Below, piece by piece: positions 1-6,995 of a stretch of DNA of 64,000 nucleotides. The DNA comes from Nocardia sp. BMG51109 (GTDB lineage Bacteria; Actinomycetota; Actinomycetes; Mycobacteriales; Mycobacteriaceae): the NCBI RefSeq assembly GCF_000526215.1, contig NZ_JAFQ01000004.1, positions 7,440,001-7,504,000 on the forward strand. Reading direction: 5' to 3'. The notes below the pieces were generated by a model, which saw nothing but the letters and a program-made list of their open reading frames with translations, did no database searches and was not told where the DNA came from. The translations under genes were made by a program, and so were the position numbers. Numbering within the stretch: the first letter of the stretch is position 1; each line of letters opens with the position of its first letter.

Positions 1-57
1 ACGACCACGCCCTTGATCGAGATCGAGTACATGTGCGGCACGTAACCGGAGGCAGTC

Positions 58-135
58 ATGCCCGCGACGCTAGCAGCCACGACACCCGGCGAGACGGTCT
101 CGGCGATGACAATCTGTCAGCGCCCGGTGCGGTGA
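58..135 (+). CDS. Candidate 25-aa leader peptide coupled to the dioxygenase gene
   Basis: A short reading frame starts at ATG 58, six bases after a good Shine-Dalgarno (CCGGAGG, about 46-52), and encodes 25 residues with one cysteine near the end (ending ICQRPVR). Its TGA (133-135) overlaps the GTG at 132 of the dioxygenase in a GTGA arrangement, the usual sign of translational coupling. It could be a coupling leader or a small peptide substrate. Nothing in it matches a family I recognise, and a frame this short in high-GC DNA can arise by chance. The upstream region is cut by the window edge. Confidence 0.3.
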   Translation: MPATLAATTPGETVSAMTICQRPVR

Positions 136-923
136 CGATCCGTCAGTGGACGCCCGTCACGAGCACAGCGCACCGTGAAACCATGTTCGTTGACCTGCAA
201 CAAGATTGGGCGGCACACGTTGCCTCCCGGCTCGCCACCGACGGAATCGCCCGGTTCGACCACATCCGCACCCGGGCACAATTCGTGACGCTCGCCGCAT
301 CCCTGGGCCGGATAGTGCCACACCGCGACAGTGACGATGACGGCGTGACAATGCTCGAGAATCGCGCCGACGTCGGCCGCCGTATCGGGTTCGAAGGCTT
401 CGGAACCGGAGCGCTGGCACCGCACACCGACCGATCCGGCGTCATCGACCCGCCTGCGCTCCTCCTAGTGCTCTGCGGCCGCAAAAGCAGCTCCGGAGGC
501 GAATGCATCGCTATCGACGGTCGCAGCGTCTACACCGACCTCGCAGCCCACAGCCCCGAAGCCGTGCACGAGTTGTCACGCTCTCGCACAGTGCTTTTCG
601 GTGGTGCCGCCGGATATCTCGGGTCGGTGTTCGAACACGCGCGCAGCGGCCGTATCCGGGTTCGCTACCGCACGGATGGCCTCGCGAAATTCTCACCCGA
701 CCTCACTCGATGGCTACCAGGTCTCAACGAGGCGATCGAGCGGCACACGGTACGGTTCGCGCTCGAACCCGGACAGGGCTATGCCCTGCACAATCATCGC
801 TGGCTGCACGGCCGTACGGCCTTCACCGGTGAGCGGGTCATGTACCGGCTGAGCCTGAACCCACACCCGGAATTCGCGATTTCCTCCGGCTTCGAGGTCC
901 CGGGCGCGGCGGCGGTGGCCTGA
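132..923 (+). CDS. TauD/TfdA-like Fe(II)/2-oxoglutarate dioxygenase
   Basis: This 263-aa protein has the layout of the TauD/clavaminate-synthase group of cytoplasmic dioxygenases, which use 2-oxoglutarate and O2 to hydroxylate or desaturate small molecules. The iron ligands are visible as HTD (about H98 and D100, in LAPHTDRSG) and the distal His in NHRWLHGRTAF (about H226). R239 in RVMYRL is placed to bind the 2-oxoglutarate carboxylate. I chose GTG 132 because it overlaps the stop of a short upstream frame and removes a low-complexity, Arg/Asp-rich N-terminus; GTG 33 is in frame and possible. The next gene starts in its stop codon (TGATG). The substrate cannot be read from sequence. The fold and cofactor are well supported. 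Confidence 0.8.
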   Translation: MTIRQWTPVTSTAHRETMFVDLQQDWAAHVASRLATDGIARFDHIRTRAQFVTLAASLGRIVPHRDSDDDGVTMLENRADVGRRIGFEGFGTGALAPHTDRSGVIDPPALLLVLCGRKSSSGGECIAIDGRSVYTDLAAHSPEAVHELSRSRTVLFGGAAGYLGSVFEHARSGRIRVRYRTDGLAKFSPDLTRWLPGLNEAIERHTVRFALEPGQGYALHNHRWLHGRTAFTGERVMYRLSLNPHPEFAISSGFEVPGAAAVA

Positions 924-1174
924 TGAACGTCGACTACGACACGGTGCGGATCGCCATGCGATTCGAGAACGGCTCCGACGATCCCAACCACTATCCCTAC
1001 TACGACGAATGCGGATTCGATCCCGGCCCCCTCACCACCGAACAAGCCCACCGCCTACTACAAATCCACCTCCACAACGACACCGTGCAGTGCAGGCAAC
1101 GACAAGCCGCCCTGCAAGTCCTCGAGATCGCCGGACGGCTACGACGACCCCACTGGTTGCGGGTGCGTACCTGA
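923..1174 (+). CDS. Small hypothetical protein, paralogue of the protein at 2761-2970
   Basis: An 83-aa acidic-to-basic protein of unknown function whose ATG overlaps the stop of the dioxygenase gene, so the two are very likely one transcript. The second half, from TTEQAHRLLQIHLH through RQAALQVLEIAG, aligns with the C-terminal half of the 69-aa protein encoded at 2761-2970 on the other strand (AHLIVQFHIA...RKAAALQVLAEAG). Both have a cysteine a few residues before the R/K-AALQVL motif. This looks like one helical domain shared by two local genes. I do not recognise the family and infer no function. Confidence 0.6.
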   Translation: MNVDYDTVRIAMRFENGSDDPNHYPYYDECGFDPGPLTTEQAHRLLQIHLHNDTVQCRQRQAALQVLEIAGRLRRPHWLRVRT

Positions 1175-1193
1175 CGTATGCCCTGACCTCCGG

Positions 1194-1443
1194 CTAGCCG
1201 AGCCGCGCGGCTCCGCCAACGAATCCCACGGGGTCTACTGGATGGCCATGCGTGCCGGGAGGCTCGCCGTCGTGCCCACGGCCCAGACTGACGCTCGCCT
1301 CCGTAATCCCGCTCATGTACACACGCGCCGTATCGAGCCTCGCCCGAGCGTCGTTGGACAGAGCCAGTGCCACCAGCAGCAGTCCCCACCGCCGCGAAGA
1401 ACACCGGCGCAGGCCACAGGATGACAACAAGCCACGATGCCAT
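1194..1443 (-). pseudogene. Small membrane protein, frameshifted in a G run
   Basis: Starting at the ATG at 1443, seven bases after the stop of the preceding gene, the frame reads MASWLVVILWPAPVFFAAVG and then loses sense. Removing one G from the GGGG run near 1383-1386 continues it as GLLLVALALSNDARARLD...VYMSGITEASVSLGRG to a TAG at 1194. The repaired product is about 82 aa, with one strong N-terminal membrane helix and a soluble tail. It is the last gene of a minus-strand set with the two genes before it. The break may be real or a homopolymer sequencing error. The function is unknown. Confidence 0.45.
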
Positions 1444-1450
1444 GCCGGAG

Positions 1451-1654
1451 CTACAGGTCGTCCTCGATCAGAAGCAGATACGCCGCCTCCAAATGCACGA
1501 TGCACTCGTCAGGATGATGGAACCGATGGATCTCGCGCAGCTCCTCCGCCCGTTGCGGTGTCAGCTCCATCAAAGACGCCTGGCACAGGAACTCCGCCAG
1601 CCAGCTGTCAGCGTAGACAAAGTTCCGAAAGTGCACGGGCTCCGGCGATGTCAT
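1451..1654 (-). CDS. Small hypothetical protein
   Basis: A 67-aa acidic protein (MTSPEPVHFRNFVYADSW...ELREIHRFHHPDECIVHLEAAYLLLIEDDL) with no recognisable domain and no membrane segment. Its ATG overlaps the TGA of the upstream gene as ATGA, and a frameshifted membrane-protein gene follows seven bases after its stop. This points to a translationally coupled three-gene transcript. Its composition looks like real protein, with mixed hydrophobic and charged residues and no arginine/proline excess. I cannot suggest a role. Confidence 0.55.
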   Translation of the reverse strand: MTSPEPVHFRNFVYADSWLAEFLCQASLMELTPQRAEELREIHRFHHPDECIVHLEAAYLLLIEDDL

Positions 1655-2289
1655 CCGACGTCACCGCTCTCCGGCCACACCCGCCGTGGCGGAAACTCCG
1701 TCCCATCCCCCTCCAGCCCCTGTTCCGGCGGCAACCGCAAACGTCCCGCTCGTACCGCCCCCACCAATTCATCGAACGACTCGATGCACCAGCTCAGTGC
1801 AGCCGCATCCCGATCACCGTGCTTCGGATCGTGCTGCCGGAACGCGTACAGGACGTACTTCCAGACGAGCCAAGCAACCCATTGCCCGTACGATGACGGG
1901 CTGAGCGGCGCATCGTCCTGGTACGCAACGTCTTTGGTGTGTCCGCCTGCTTCACGATCGATGAACCAGGTGTACAAGCTCAGCTGTTCATTGAGCTTGC
2001 TCATGTCCTTTGGTCGCTGCTCATACACATGCCGCCAAATCCCCACGAACTCCCGTGCCCCACGCAACATGACCGTGCTCGGTTCTTCGGCTCCGGCGCA
2101 GACCCGCAAGAACGGCGCGCAGTCCGGCAACGGCGTACCCGGCGTCGCCTCCACCGGCGGCACCGTGAAAGCAAGGGGATGATCCGGGCTGGAGCCATCG
2201 AAGACGGTGTAGGTAAGGCGATCGGATTGCTCGGATGGCATGGACGGCGCCGGTGACTCGGACGATGCGGCCGAGCGATCGTCAGGCAT
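1651..2289 (-). CDS. Hypothetical protein, first gene of a small operon
   Basis: A 212-aa soluble protein of unknown function. I start it at ATG 2289 (MPDDRSAASSE), about nine bases after GAAAGGA; the longer in-frame extension upstream is cysteine/arginine rich and looks non-coding. The N-terminal 30 residues are Ser/Pro rich and probably disordered. The rest is globular, with a tryptophan-rich segment (YGQWVAWLVWKYVLYAF) near residues 120-135 that looks like an amphipathic or buried helix. The next gene overlaps its stop by 4 bp. I recognise no catalytic motif. Confidence 0.6.
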   Translation of the reverse strand: MPDDRSAASSESPAPSMPSEQSDRLTYTVFDGSSPDHPLAFTVPPVEATPGTPLPDCAPFLRVCAGAEEPSTVMLRGAREFVGIWRHVYEQRPKDMSKLNEQLSLYTWFIDREAGGHTKDVAYQDDAPLSPSSYGQWVAWLVWKYVLYAFRQHDPKHGDRDAAALSWCIESFDELVGAVRAGRLRLPPEQGLEGDGTEFPPRRVWPESGDVG

Positions 2290-2478
2290 AGATAACGCAT
2301 CCTTTCGGTAGGGAAGATATGAAAACGGAGGTGTGAAACGCGAAGCGCAACAACGGACAACGAAAGAGCGAAACTCCTTGGGGGAACACCAGATTAGGAA
2401 TCCACAGTCCGGAAACCGGAGCAACCGGACGGGATCCAGCCGAACAAGCCGCGCGGAGGCACGCCGCTCACTGGCCGC

Positions 2479-2757
2479 TCAGTCCCATAAATTTGCACAC
2501 GGTAACGGCGGCAGATCCGGGCACACCTCATCATCGACCGTGACAACGAACTCCGGAAAGCCCTGCGCCAGTTCATCAGCCACGTTCTCGGCTTGCTCAG
2601 CGCTGGCCTGGAAGTCCAAGCGAAGCGCACCCGACTCGATGTGGATATGCCGAATGCGCCGGGGTAACCGGGGTAGGGTGGCGGGCAGCATACCTGGCGG
2701 AACCCGTTGGCCCGCTTCAATGTCCGCGATCGCCATCCGGGCCACCACGTTACCCAC
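2479..2757 (-). CDS. Hypothetical protein downstream of the small paralogue
   Basis: A 92-aa protein read from GTG 2757, three bases after the stop of the gene at 2761-2970, so the two are almost certainly co-transcribed. The middle ([20 protein letters not shown]...[22 protein letters not shown]) alternates strands and a helix, like a small alpha/beta fold. The C-terminus ([14 protein letters not shown]) carries two cysteines. I recognise no family. The 190 bases after it, up to the next gene start at 2289, show no clear feature. Confidence 0.5.
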   Translation of the reverse strand: MGNVVARMAIADIEAGQRVPPGMLPATLPRLPRRIRHIHIESGALRLDFQASAEQAENVADELAQGFPEFVVTVDDEVCPDLPPLPCANLWD

Positions 2758-2760
2758 GGT

Positions 2761-2970
2761 TCACCGCGGATGCGTCGTCGACGGCACCACGGCGCCGGCC
2801 TCGGCCAGCACCTGCAGCGCCGCAGCCTTACGCGGGCAACGGATTGCCCGGCAGGCAATATGGAACTGCACGATGAGATGGGCGCGGTCGACACCGAACG
2901 GAGTCTCCGGCGCGTAGTGCGTTTCCTGTTCGGTCAGAGCGACCGTCTGGTGCACGGACAGGGTGTGCAT
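2761..2970 (-). CDS. Small hypothetical protein, paralogue of the protein at 923-1174
   Basis: A 69-aa protein starting at ATG 2970, which has GAGGTC seven bases upstream; a longer in-frame extension upstream is not protein-like. Residues from VDRAHLIVQFHIA to KAAALQVLAEAG match the C-terminal part of the protein at 923-1174, including a cysteine before the R/K-AALQVL motif. It lies divergent to the XRE regulator at 3282 and in tandem with the gene at 2479. A local pair of this unknown domain suggests it matters to this locus, but I cannot assign a function. Confidence 0.55.
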   Translation of the reverse strand: MHTLSVHQTVALTEQETHYAPETPFGVDRAHLIVQFHIACRAIRCPRKAAALQVLAEAGAVVPSTTHPR

Positions 2971-3281
2971 GATGTGACCTCGGATCTTTCGGCGGGGCAT
3001 CGTGGATGCACCCGGCACCGAGGGCTCTCGCCACCGGCTTGCCTGCCTCTCCGGCAACCGGTGCGCCTGCCGAGGAGCAGGCGTCGCCTTGGTGCCGGGT
3101 GCGGCCCCGACCGTAAGGCGGCATTTAGGCCGTTTACCGGCGCAAATACGCGAAACCCCTAAAATATGCGGAAAACCGTATAAGGTGCCGTTCGAGGGTG
3201 AAATTCTTTGCCTGGCAACGTGTCCCGAGCGTTTTGGTCGATCTTGCAGATGCCCGTTCATACGGAAGCAGGGACAGCAGC

Positions 3282-4523
3282 ATGCATATGACAACCGGCG
3301 AGGTCATCCGCCGGATTCGCAAATCGCTCGGCATGACCCAAACCGAGCTGGGAACCATCCTCGGCTACACCCAGCCGGTCATTTCCCAGCTGGAACACGA
3401 CGGAGCCGCCATCCACGATGTGCGGGTCCTGCGCCGGATCGCCAAGGCGCTCCACGTCCCGCTTGCCATACTGGTAGTGGAGTCGGACGAGGAGGCGGAC
3501 GTGAATCGTCGCAATTTCCTACGAGCCAGTGCTCTCGGGGCCGGAACCGCCGTGACTGCCGGGGCCGCGGGACACGCAGCTACAGCAACCTCATCAACGG
3601 GCAGTGTCCAGGTCGGGGCCGCTGACGTTGCTGAAATTGCTGCCAGTACCAGCCAAATCCACGAACTCGACCTGCTGGTCGGCGGTGACCGGCTGTGCCG
3701 GGTGGCCGCCAATGAAGTCCGCTACGTCGAGCAGCTACTGAAAACCGCCAGCTACAGCGAGGCCGTCGGTCGCCAGCTGACCAGCGCTGCTGCGGAGATG
3801 ATGACTGCTTCCGGATGGGTGCACTTCGATGCGGGCCGATTGGATCAGGCCCGGCGGTACTACGCGGAGGCGGCGCAAACGGCTACTGTCGCAGGCGACG
3901 GCATCGCAGCCTCCCATGCCCTGCTCAATGCCAGCATGCAGAGCTTCCAGGGTGGGTTCGGGCCGTCGAAGCCGACCAAAGAGGCGCGTCCGCGGGACGG
4001 GGCCAATCTGGCCGACGCCGCTCAGACGGCTGCCCGCCGCGACGGCGGACCGAGGCTGCGCGCTCTGGGCGCGATCTACGAGGCGGGCGCCCACAGCGCG
4101 ACAGGCGATAAGAGCGCGATGGTGAACGCCATCAGCCGAGCGCACCGTGCCTACGAATCCGGCCGCGGCCATGACCCGGACTGGGTGTATCTGCCGCCTG
4201 TGGCCTTGGCCGGCATGACCGGCTGGTCGTACATGCGGATCGGCGACCACCGCACCGCGACGAGCTACTTGCAAGAGGCGGTCGACGGCACAGCGTCATG
4301 GCCGCGAGAGAACGTGGGCTGGCGTATCAAGTTGGCCGAAAACGACATTCAGGGTGGCGACATCGCCAAAGGCTGCCACCTCCTGACCGACCATTTCGAT
4401 CAGATCAACAGCATGACCTCGACACGGCTGCGGGCCACCATCCAGAGCATCGCACAGGACGTTCGTCCACACAGGGCGGTGCCGGAAGTGCGGGAGTTTC
4501 TGGAGCTGGTGGCCAGCAGCTGA
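3282..4523 (+). CDS. XRE-family regulator with C-terminal TPR-like domain
   Basis: This 413-aa protein opens with a helix-turn-helix (VIRRIRKSLGMTQTELGTILGYTQPVISQLE, about residues 7-37). It is followed by a Tat-like stretch (NRRNFLRASALGAGTAVTAGAAG) commonly found after the HTH in this actinomycete regulator group, and then by an all-helical domain (about 140-410) with TPR-like pairs such as GRLDQARRYYAEAAQTA. I start at ATG 3282, just before the HTH, with ATG 3288 as an alternative; the upstream in-frame extension is not protein-like. It is divergent from the 2970/2757 pair and convergent with the XRE gene at 4540. The regulated genes are unknown. Another regulator of similar layout lies at 46387. 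Confidence 0.8.
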   Translation: MHMTTGEVIRRIRKSLGMTQTELGTILGYTQPVISQLEHDGAAIHDVRVLRRIAKALHVPLAILVVESDEEADVNRRNFLRASALGAGTAVTAGAAGHAATATSSTGSVQVGAADVAEIAASTSQIHELDLLVGGDRLCRVAANEVRYVEQLLKTASYSEAVGRQLTSAAAEMMTASGWVHFDAGRLDQARRYYAEAAQTATVAGDGIAASHALLNASMQSFQGGFGPSKPTKEARPRDGANLADAAQTAARRDGGPRLRALGAIYEAGAHSATGDKSAMVNAISRAHRAYESGRGHDPDWVYLPPVALAGMTGWSYMRIGDHRTATSYLQEAVDGTASWPRENVGWRIKLAENDIQGGDIAKGCHLLTDHFDQINSMTSTRLRATIQSIAQDVRPHRAVPEVREFLELVASS

Positions 4524-4539
4524 CCTCCGACGATGACGG

Positions 4540-5394
4540 TCACGGTTCATCTGTGGATCGTGACCGTCGCTGTTCCGAGGCTTTGTTGATCAGAGAGCGT
4601 GCTGCGTCGCCGAACACCGCCTGCCGTGCGAGGCTGTCGAACACCTCGGCGTACTGGGCGATTTCTCGTGGCTGGGTGATGGTCAGCTCTGCGGTAATCG
4701 CTTCGACCAGAACCATCCGGTTGTCGTACATAACGAAGTTGGTTGTGGCCATCGTGAGTTCGGCGTCGGCAGGCACGATGCCCACCAGAACGCGGGGCAA
4801 CCCAATCACGGCAATGAGCCGATCCAATTGGCCGGCCATGACATCGTCGTCTCCGACCGTGGTGTGCAGGGCCTGCTCCCCCATGATGATTCGGAGCTGG
4901 CGCCTGCCGTGGTAGAGCACCTGCTGTCGTTCAAGCCGTTTGGCGACGCCTTGCTCCAGGTCATCCGGAATGTGGAAGAACGCAATGCTTTTACGCAGCG
5001 TGGCTGCCGCGTAGTCGGCCGTCTGCAGGATGCCGGGGATCATGATCGGCTGATAAATGCGCATCAGCTTCGTCTGCTGCGCCAGCTTCACCGTTTCGTT
5101 CTGGGCGCGCCTGGTGCCGGTGCCAAGGATGCGCCGCCATTCCAGGTAGGCGGCCTCGATGCTGTGTAGGGTTGCCGCCAGATCCGGCAGCTGGTCGACG
5201 GTGCCGGTGTGGGTGCAGTAGGCCCGCAGATCGGCGTCGGACGGCTTGGTTTTGCCGTACTCGATCTTCGATACCTTGGACTCGTGCCAGCCGGCCAGGC
5301 TGGCGAGCTGACGCCCGCTCAGCCCGGCGGCTCGCCGAATTTCCCTCAGCCGCAAGCCGAGTGCTTCGCGTGCCTGCTGAACCGAGTCCGTCAC
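4540..5394 (-). CDS. XRE-family regulator with DUF5753 domain
   Basis: A 284-aa DNA-binding regulator of a type abundant in streptomycetes and nocardiae. The N-terminal HTH is complete (LREIRRAAGLSGRQLASLAGWHESKVSKIEYGK, about residues 16-48). The rest is the DUF5753 domain, recognisable by IPGILQTADYAAATL, EQALHTTVGD and ITQPREIAQYAEVFDSL. The start is a GTG at 5394 that overlaps the stop of the DUF6879 gene as GTGA, so the pair is translationally coupled. The group (WhiJ-like) often works with a small partner protein encoded next door; here the partner is probably the DUF6879 protein, which is inference. A second, damaged copy of this pair lies at 11507-12657. Confidence 0.9.
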   Translation of the reverse strand: MTDSVQQAREALGLRLREIRRAAGLSGRQLASLAGWHESKVSKIEYGKTKPSDADLRAYCTHTGTVDQLPDLAATLHSIEAAYLEWRRILGTGTRRAQNETVKLAQQTKLMRIYQPIMIPGILQTADYAAATLRKSIAFFHIPDDLEQGVAKRLERQQVLYHGRRQLRIIMGEQALHTTVGDDDVMAGQLDRLIAVIGLPRVLVGIVPADAELTMATTNFVMYDNRMVLVEAITAELTITQPREIAQYAEVFDSLARQAVFGDAARSLINKASEQRRSRSTDEP

Positions 5395-5927
5395 TGTCCG
5401 GTGTGCTTGGTGGCGCTCGCGGCGTAGTCAGTGTATGGAATGGCCAACTCCCACAGGCGCTGCTTCACGCTGCGGCAGTGATCGATAAGCTGCGGATCGG
5501 TGGTGACGGCCAGGCCGGCTGGCTTGCCATTTTCATTGACCAGGTTGAAGGCGAGCAGTTCGTCATCGAACAGCCACCAGTCATCGGGCGGCACCTCGCC
5601 CGCCAAATGTCGTGGTAGATAACGGATATCTTCACCAGCCTCAACAGACGGCGCCGTTGCCACCAGTACCCAGCGGTGGTAGTCGCTGTGCGGCACGGTC
5701 ACGACTCGGACGCGCCGCACGGCGGCTCCGTTGTCCATGACTTCCCGCATCAGGGTCAGCCACGGCTGCTGGAAGGTGACGTAATCGTCGGGCTCGCCGT
5801 CGAGGAACCGCTGAAAGTGCTCGGATTCGGCGGGCACGGCGTAGGCGTCCCTAACCTCCAGGTGGAACGCCTCGCCTGTGCACCGCTGAAACAGGTCGAT
5901 CCACTCATCACCGGGCAGCAGCTGCAC
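5391..5927 (-). CDS. DUF6879-family protein, partner of the adjacent XRE regulator
   Basis: A 178-aa protein with the DUF6879 pattern: an N-terminal MQLLPGDEW, then AFHLEVRDAY, RVRVVTVPHSDYHRWVL, GEDIRYLPRH and PPDDWWLFDDE. The family is small, actinobacterial and usually sits beside an XRE/DUF5753 gene, as here; its biochemical role is not established. It overlaps the regulator gene by 4 bp and the upstream 110-aa gene by 20 bp, giving a tight three-gene unit (5908-6240, 5391-5927, 4540-5394). It is about 70% identical by eye to the copy at 11507-12034 in the central segment. Confidence 0.85.
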   Translation of the reverse strand: MQLLPGDEWIDLFQRCTGEAFHLEVRDAYAVPAESEHFQRFLDGEPDDYVTFQQPWLTLMREVMDNGAAVRRVRVVTVPHSDYHRWVLVATAPSVEAGEDIRYLPRHLAGEVPPDDWWLFDDELLAFNLVNENGKPAGLAVTTDPQLIDHCRSVKQRLWELAIPYTDYAASATKHTGQ

Positions 5928-6240
5928 CGAAAAACGTCCTCTCTAGCGCTGGCACTTCGATCGCCATCTCATCCTCGGCCAGCTCCAACTTGCCGAGTAC
6001 CTCGGGGTCCGTGATCACCGGACCGGACAGTGTGAAGGTACCGCGGCCAGTATCCGAGAGCACGGCACCGAGGTAGCTGCCTTGTTCGATGAAACCCAGT
6101 AGTACATGCGGGATTTCGACGGTATCGGGTTGATCAGTCTGCCAACCCTGGATCACGAATGTCTCGTGATCGGTGGCGTACACGGTCGGGCAGTCCTTGT
6201 TGAGTGAACCGGCCTTGCCCAGAAACGTCAGGTGGTACAT
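5908..6240 (-). CDS. Small hypothetical protein, first gene of the DUF6879/XRE unit
   Basis: A 110-aa protein starting at ATG 6240 (MYHLTFLGKAGSLNKDCPTVYATDHE), preceded by GGGGGCTCGACC; an upstream in-frame ATG at 6312 lacks a good ribosome site. The sequence is beta-rich (FVIQGWQTDQPDTVEIPHVLLGFIEQG) and has no membrane segment. It opens the three-gene regulatory unit, overlapping the DUF6879 gene by 20 bp. A 71-bp relic of a nearly identical gene is stranded at 17264-17334. I recognise this as a common companion in such loci but cannot name a function. Confidence 0.7.
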   Translation of the reverse strand: MYHLTFLGKAGSLNKDCPTVYATDHETFVIQGWQTDQPDTVEIPHVLLGFIEQGSYLGAVLSDTGRGTFTLSGPVITDPEVLGKLELAEDEMAIEVPALERTFFGAAAAR

Positions 6241-6303
6241 GGTCGAGCCCCCTGTGTGATGGTGTGTCACCGCTGATTCGCGGTAGGTCGATGCTATCGC
6301 CGA

Positions 6304-6464
6304 CTTGCTCACTCACCGAAGTTTCGGCCGAATTCGAGCAAGACCGAGCAAGATGCTGGCCCTGCGATGCCCGGTCGCCCTAACGTCAGCAGATAGTGGC
6401 TCGGCACCAGGTGAAAGCTTGCTCGGGACAGCACAATTGGCTTTGGTACTCCCTGGTGCCGGGC
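6304..6464. promoter_or_regulatory. Divergent control region with four GAGCAAG heptamers and a 13-bp inverted repeat
   Basis: Between the divergent genes at 6240 (-) and 6494 (+), the heptamer GAGCAAG occurs four times: 6336-6342 and 6346-6352 on the plus strand, and 6304-6310 and 6418-6424 as CTTGCTC. A 13-bp inverted repeat (GCTCGGCACCAGG at 6399-6411 against CCTGGTGCCGGGC at 6452-6464, one mismatch) brackets the last copy. Repeats this dense are typical of operator sites. The neighbouring XRE/DUF5753 protein is the obvious candidate to bind them, which is inference. Confidence 0.45.
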
Positions 6465-6493
6465 TGCCCTCATAACGGGAGCGAGGGGAGCGT

Positions 6494-6772
6494 ATGTCGC
6501 TGAGCCAGTATCTCGTCCGGGTTCACTGCTGCGGCAGCCGGTGGCTGATCGAAGTGCCGGCGATTGGTCGCTGGACGCCGGTCGATAACAAGAAGGCCAT
6601 CGCCGAGACCGCCAAGGCGATGATCGCTGCCGTCACCGATGCATCCGCTGACACGTTCGGCGTCGACCTGGTCGAAGACCGGGTAGTGAGCAGCACCGAC
6701 GAATTCGCCACCGGGGCAATCGGGCTCCAACGATGGCAAGCAGCGATGCCGGCCGGTGCCGCATGCGAGTGA
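6494..6772 (+). CDS. Small hypothetical protein with HicB-like fold pattern
   Basis: A 92-aa protein starting at ATG 6494 with GGGAGCGAGGGGAG upstream. Its first 70 residues follow the strand-strand-strand-helix order of HicB-type antitoxin domains (SQYLVRVHCCGSRWLIEVPAIGRWTPV followed by the helix DNKKAIAETAKAMIAAVTDAS). There is no adjacent HicA-like toxin, and many actinomycete proteins of this shape are orphans. It is divergent from the DUF6879/XRE unit and shares its control region. The fold assignment is tentative. Confidence 0.6.
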   Translation: MSLSQYLVRVHCCGSRWLIEVPAIGRWTPVDNKKAIAETAKAMIAAVTDASADTFGVDLVEDRVVSSTDEFATGAIGLQRWQAAMPAGAACE

Positions 6773-6995
6773 ATTAGAGGATGCCCTACGTGGGTATGAC
6801 ACCGGCCGACCACGCGCCTATAGGCTGTCCCGCTTCGAATGATCCGGTGCGGGGGTTCGTGCTGCGCTCTCGGACGTAAACCGCCGGACGCGGGCCTGTT
6901 GTGTCTCCAGTTTCCATGGACAGCTTGGGTGCCTGACTCACCTGCGCATCGTCGACTTCACAAGATAAAGATCCGCAAAATCCTGCTAAATCTAA
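6773..6995 (+). promoter_or_regulatory. Leader region of the thioredoxin/KamA/CysRS genes, with a possible 27-aa ORF
   Basis: This gap ends in an unusually AT-rich stretch for the window (about 6955-6995), just ahead of the thioredoxin/DinB-like gene, and is the probable promoter region of the three-gene set. It also contains a 27-codon frame from ATG 6796 to TAA 6877 (MTPADHAPIGC...), without a convincing ribosome site. I cannot tell whether that frame is translated. Confidence 0.3.

Noticed and set aside
4540..6772. A toxin-antitoxin system made of the HicB-like protein and the DUF6879/XRE genes
   Set aside because: No HicA-like toxin or other recognised toxin is adjacent, and the genes are divergently transcribed, so I do not call it.
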